From Alphaproteobacteria bacterium UBA2966 (GTDB lineage Bacteria > Pseudomonadota > Alphaproteobacteria > UBA2966): a stretch of DNA of 5,848 nt. Under the pieces are notes generated by a model. That model was not told the origin of the DNA. It made no database searches and saw only the letters and a list, made by a program, of their open reading frames with translations. A program made the position numbers and the translations under genes. This document shows positions 5,798 through 5,848 of this stretch, piece after piece (the stretch's first letter is position 1; each line of letters opens with the position of its first letter). The stretch lies in NCBI GenBank assembly GCA_002348365.1, contig DEBC01000028.1, forward strand, positions 1 to 5,848. Direction: 5' to 3'.

Positions 5798-5848
5798 TTA
5801 ACCGCGATTTTTCCCCTCACTCTTCTGAATCTTGGCCCAAGTATCGCG
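5798..5848 (-). CDS. Possible C-terminal tail of an upstream minus-strand gene
   Basis: From the right edge, the minus strand can be read for 16 codons (RDTWAKIQKSEGKNRG) to a TAA at 5800-5798. This ends 33 nt before the hydratase GTG start, a spacing usual between operon genes, and the charged lysine-rich composition would suit a protein C-terminus. The piece is too short to recognise, and an open frame of this size can occur by chance. Non-coding leader or promoter sequence is the alternative, though no clear promoter is seen in it. Confidence 0.3.
   Translation of the reverse strand, partial: RDTWAKIQKSEGKNRG

Overview
The window looks like chromosomal DNA of a GC-rich proteobacterium, most likely an alphaproteobacterium. 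This is an inference from the moderately high GC content, dense gene packing, 4-nt start/stop overlaps, frequent TTG/GTG starts, and the protein families present (EctD-like PhyH dioxygenase, two-domain MaoC hydratase, GFA protein, DAO-type FAD oxidoreductase, orphan receiver). I see no rRNA, tRNA, insertion sequence, CRISPR array, integrase or phage gene.

Layout. (1) Positions 1-1520, minus strand: a two-gene unit. An EctD-like Fe(II)/2-oxoglutarate dioxygenase gene (1520-735) overlaps by 4 nt (TTGA) the start of a serine hydroxymethyltransferase (SHMT)-family gene that runs off the left edge. The dioxygenase frame is intact end to end except for one in-frame TAA, which replaces the middle residue of the HxD iron-binding motif. 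The SHMT protein keeps the PLP lysine but differs from ordinary GlyA at several conserved active-site positions. (2) Positions 1521-1742: a divergent intergenic region with weak promoter-like elements. (3) Positions 1743-2726, plus strand: a complete aldo/keto reductase with a full catalytic tetrad. (4) Positions 2727-3223, plus strand: a short leader that can be drawn as an H-type pseudoknot, then a stand-alone CheY-like receiver starting at TTG. (5) Positions 3224-3323: a convergent intergenic gap without a strong terminator. (6) Positions 5848-3324, minus strand: an apparent operon, in transcription order the possible tail of an upstream gene, a MaoC-family enoyl-CoA hydratase 2, a GFA-family zinc protein (ATGA overlap with the hydratase) and a DAO-family FAD oxidoreductase.

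How the genes may work together. The right-hand operon combines CoA-ester hydration with amine/amino-acid-type oxidation and a thiol/aldehyde-type zinc protein, which suits a small catabolic pathway; the substrate cannot be read from the sequence. On the left, a hydroxylase coupled to a PLP aldolase-fold enzyme would suit hydroxylation of an amino acid followed by C-C bond cleavage or transfer. That is a hypothesis, and the nonsense codon may mean the hydroxylase is dead in this genome. The observations most worth checking are the TAA inside the HxD motif, the divergent SHMT active site, and the pseudoknot-capable leader of the receiver gene.
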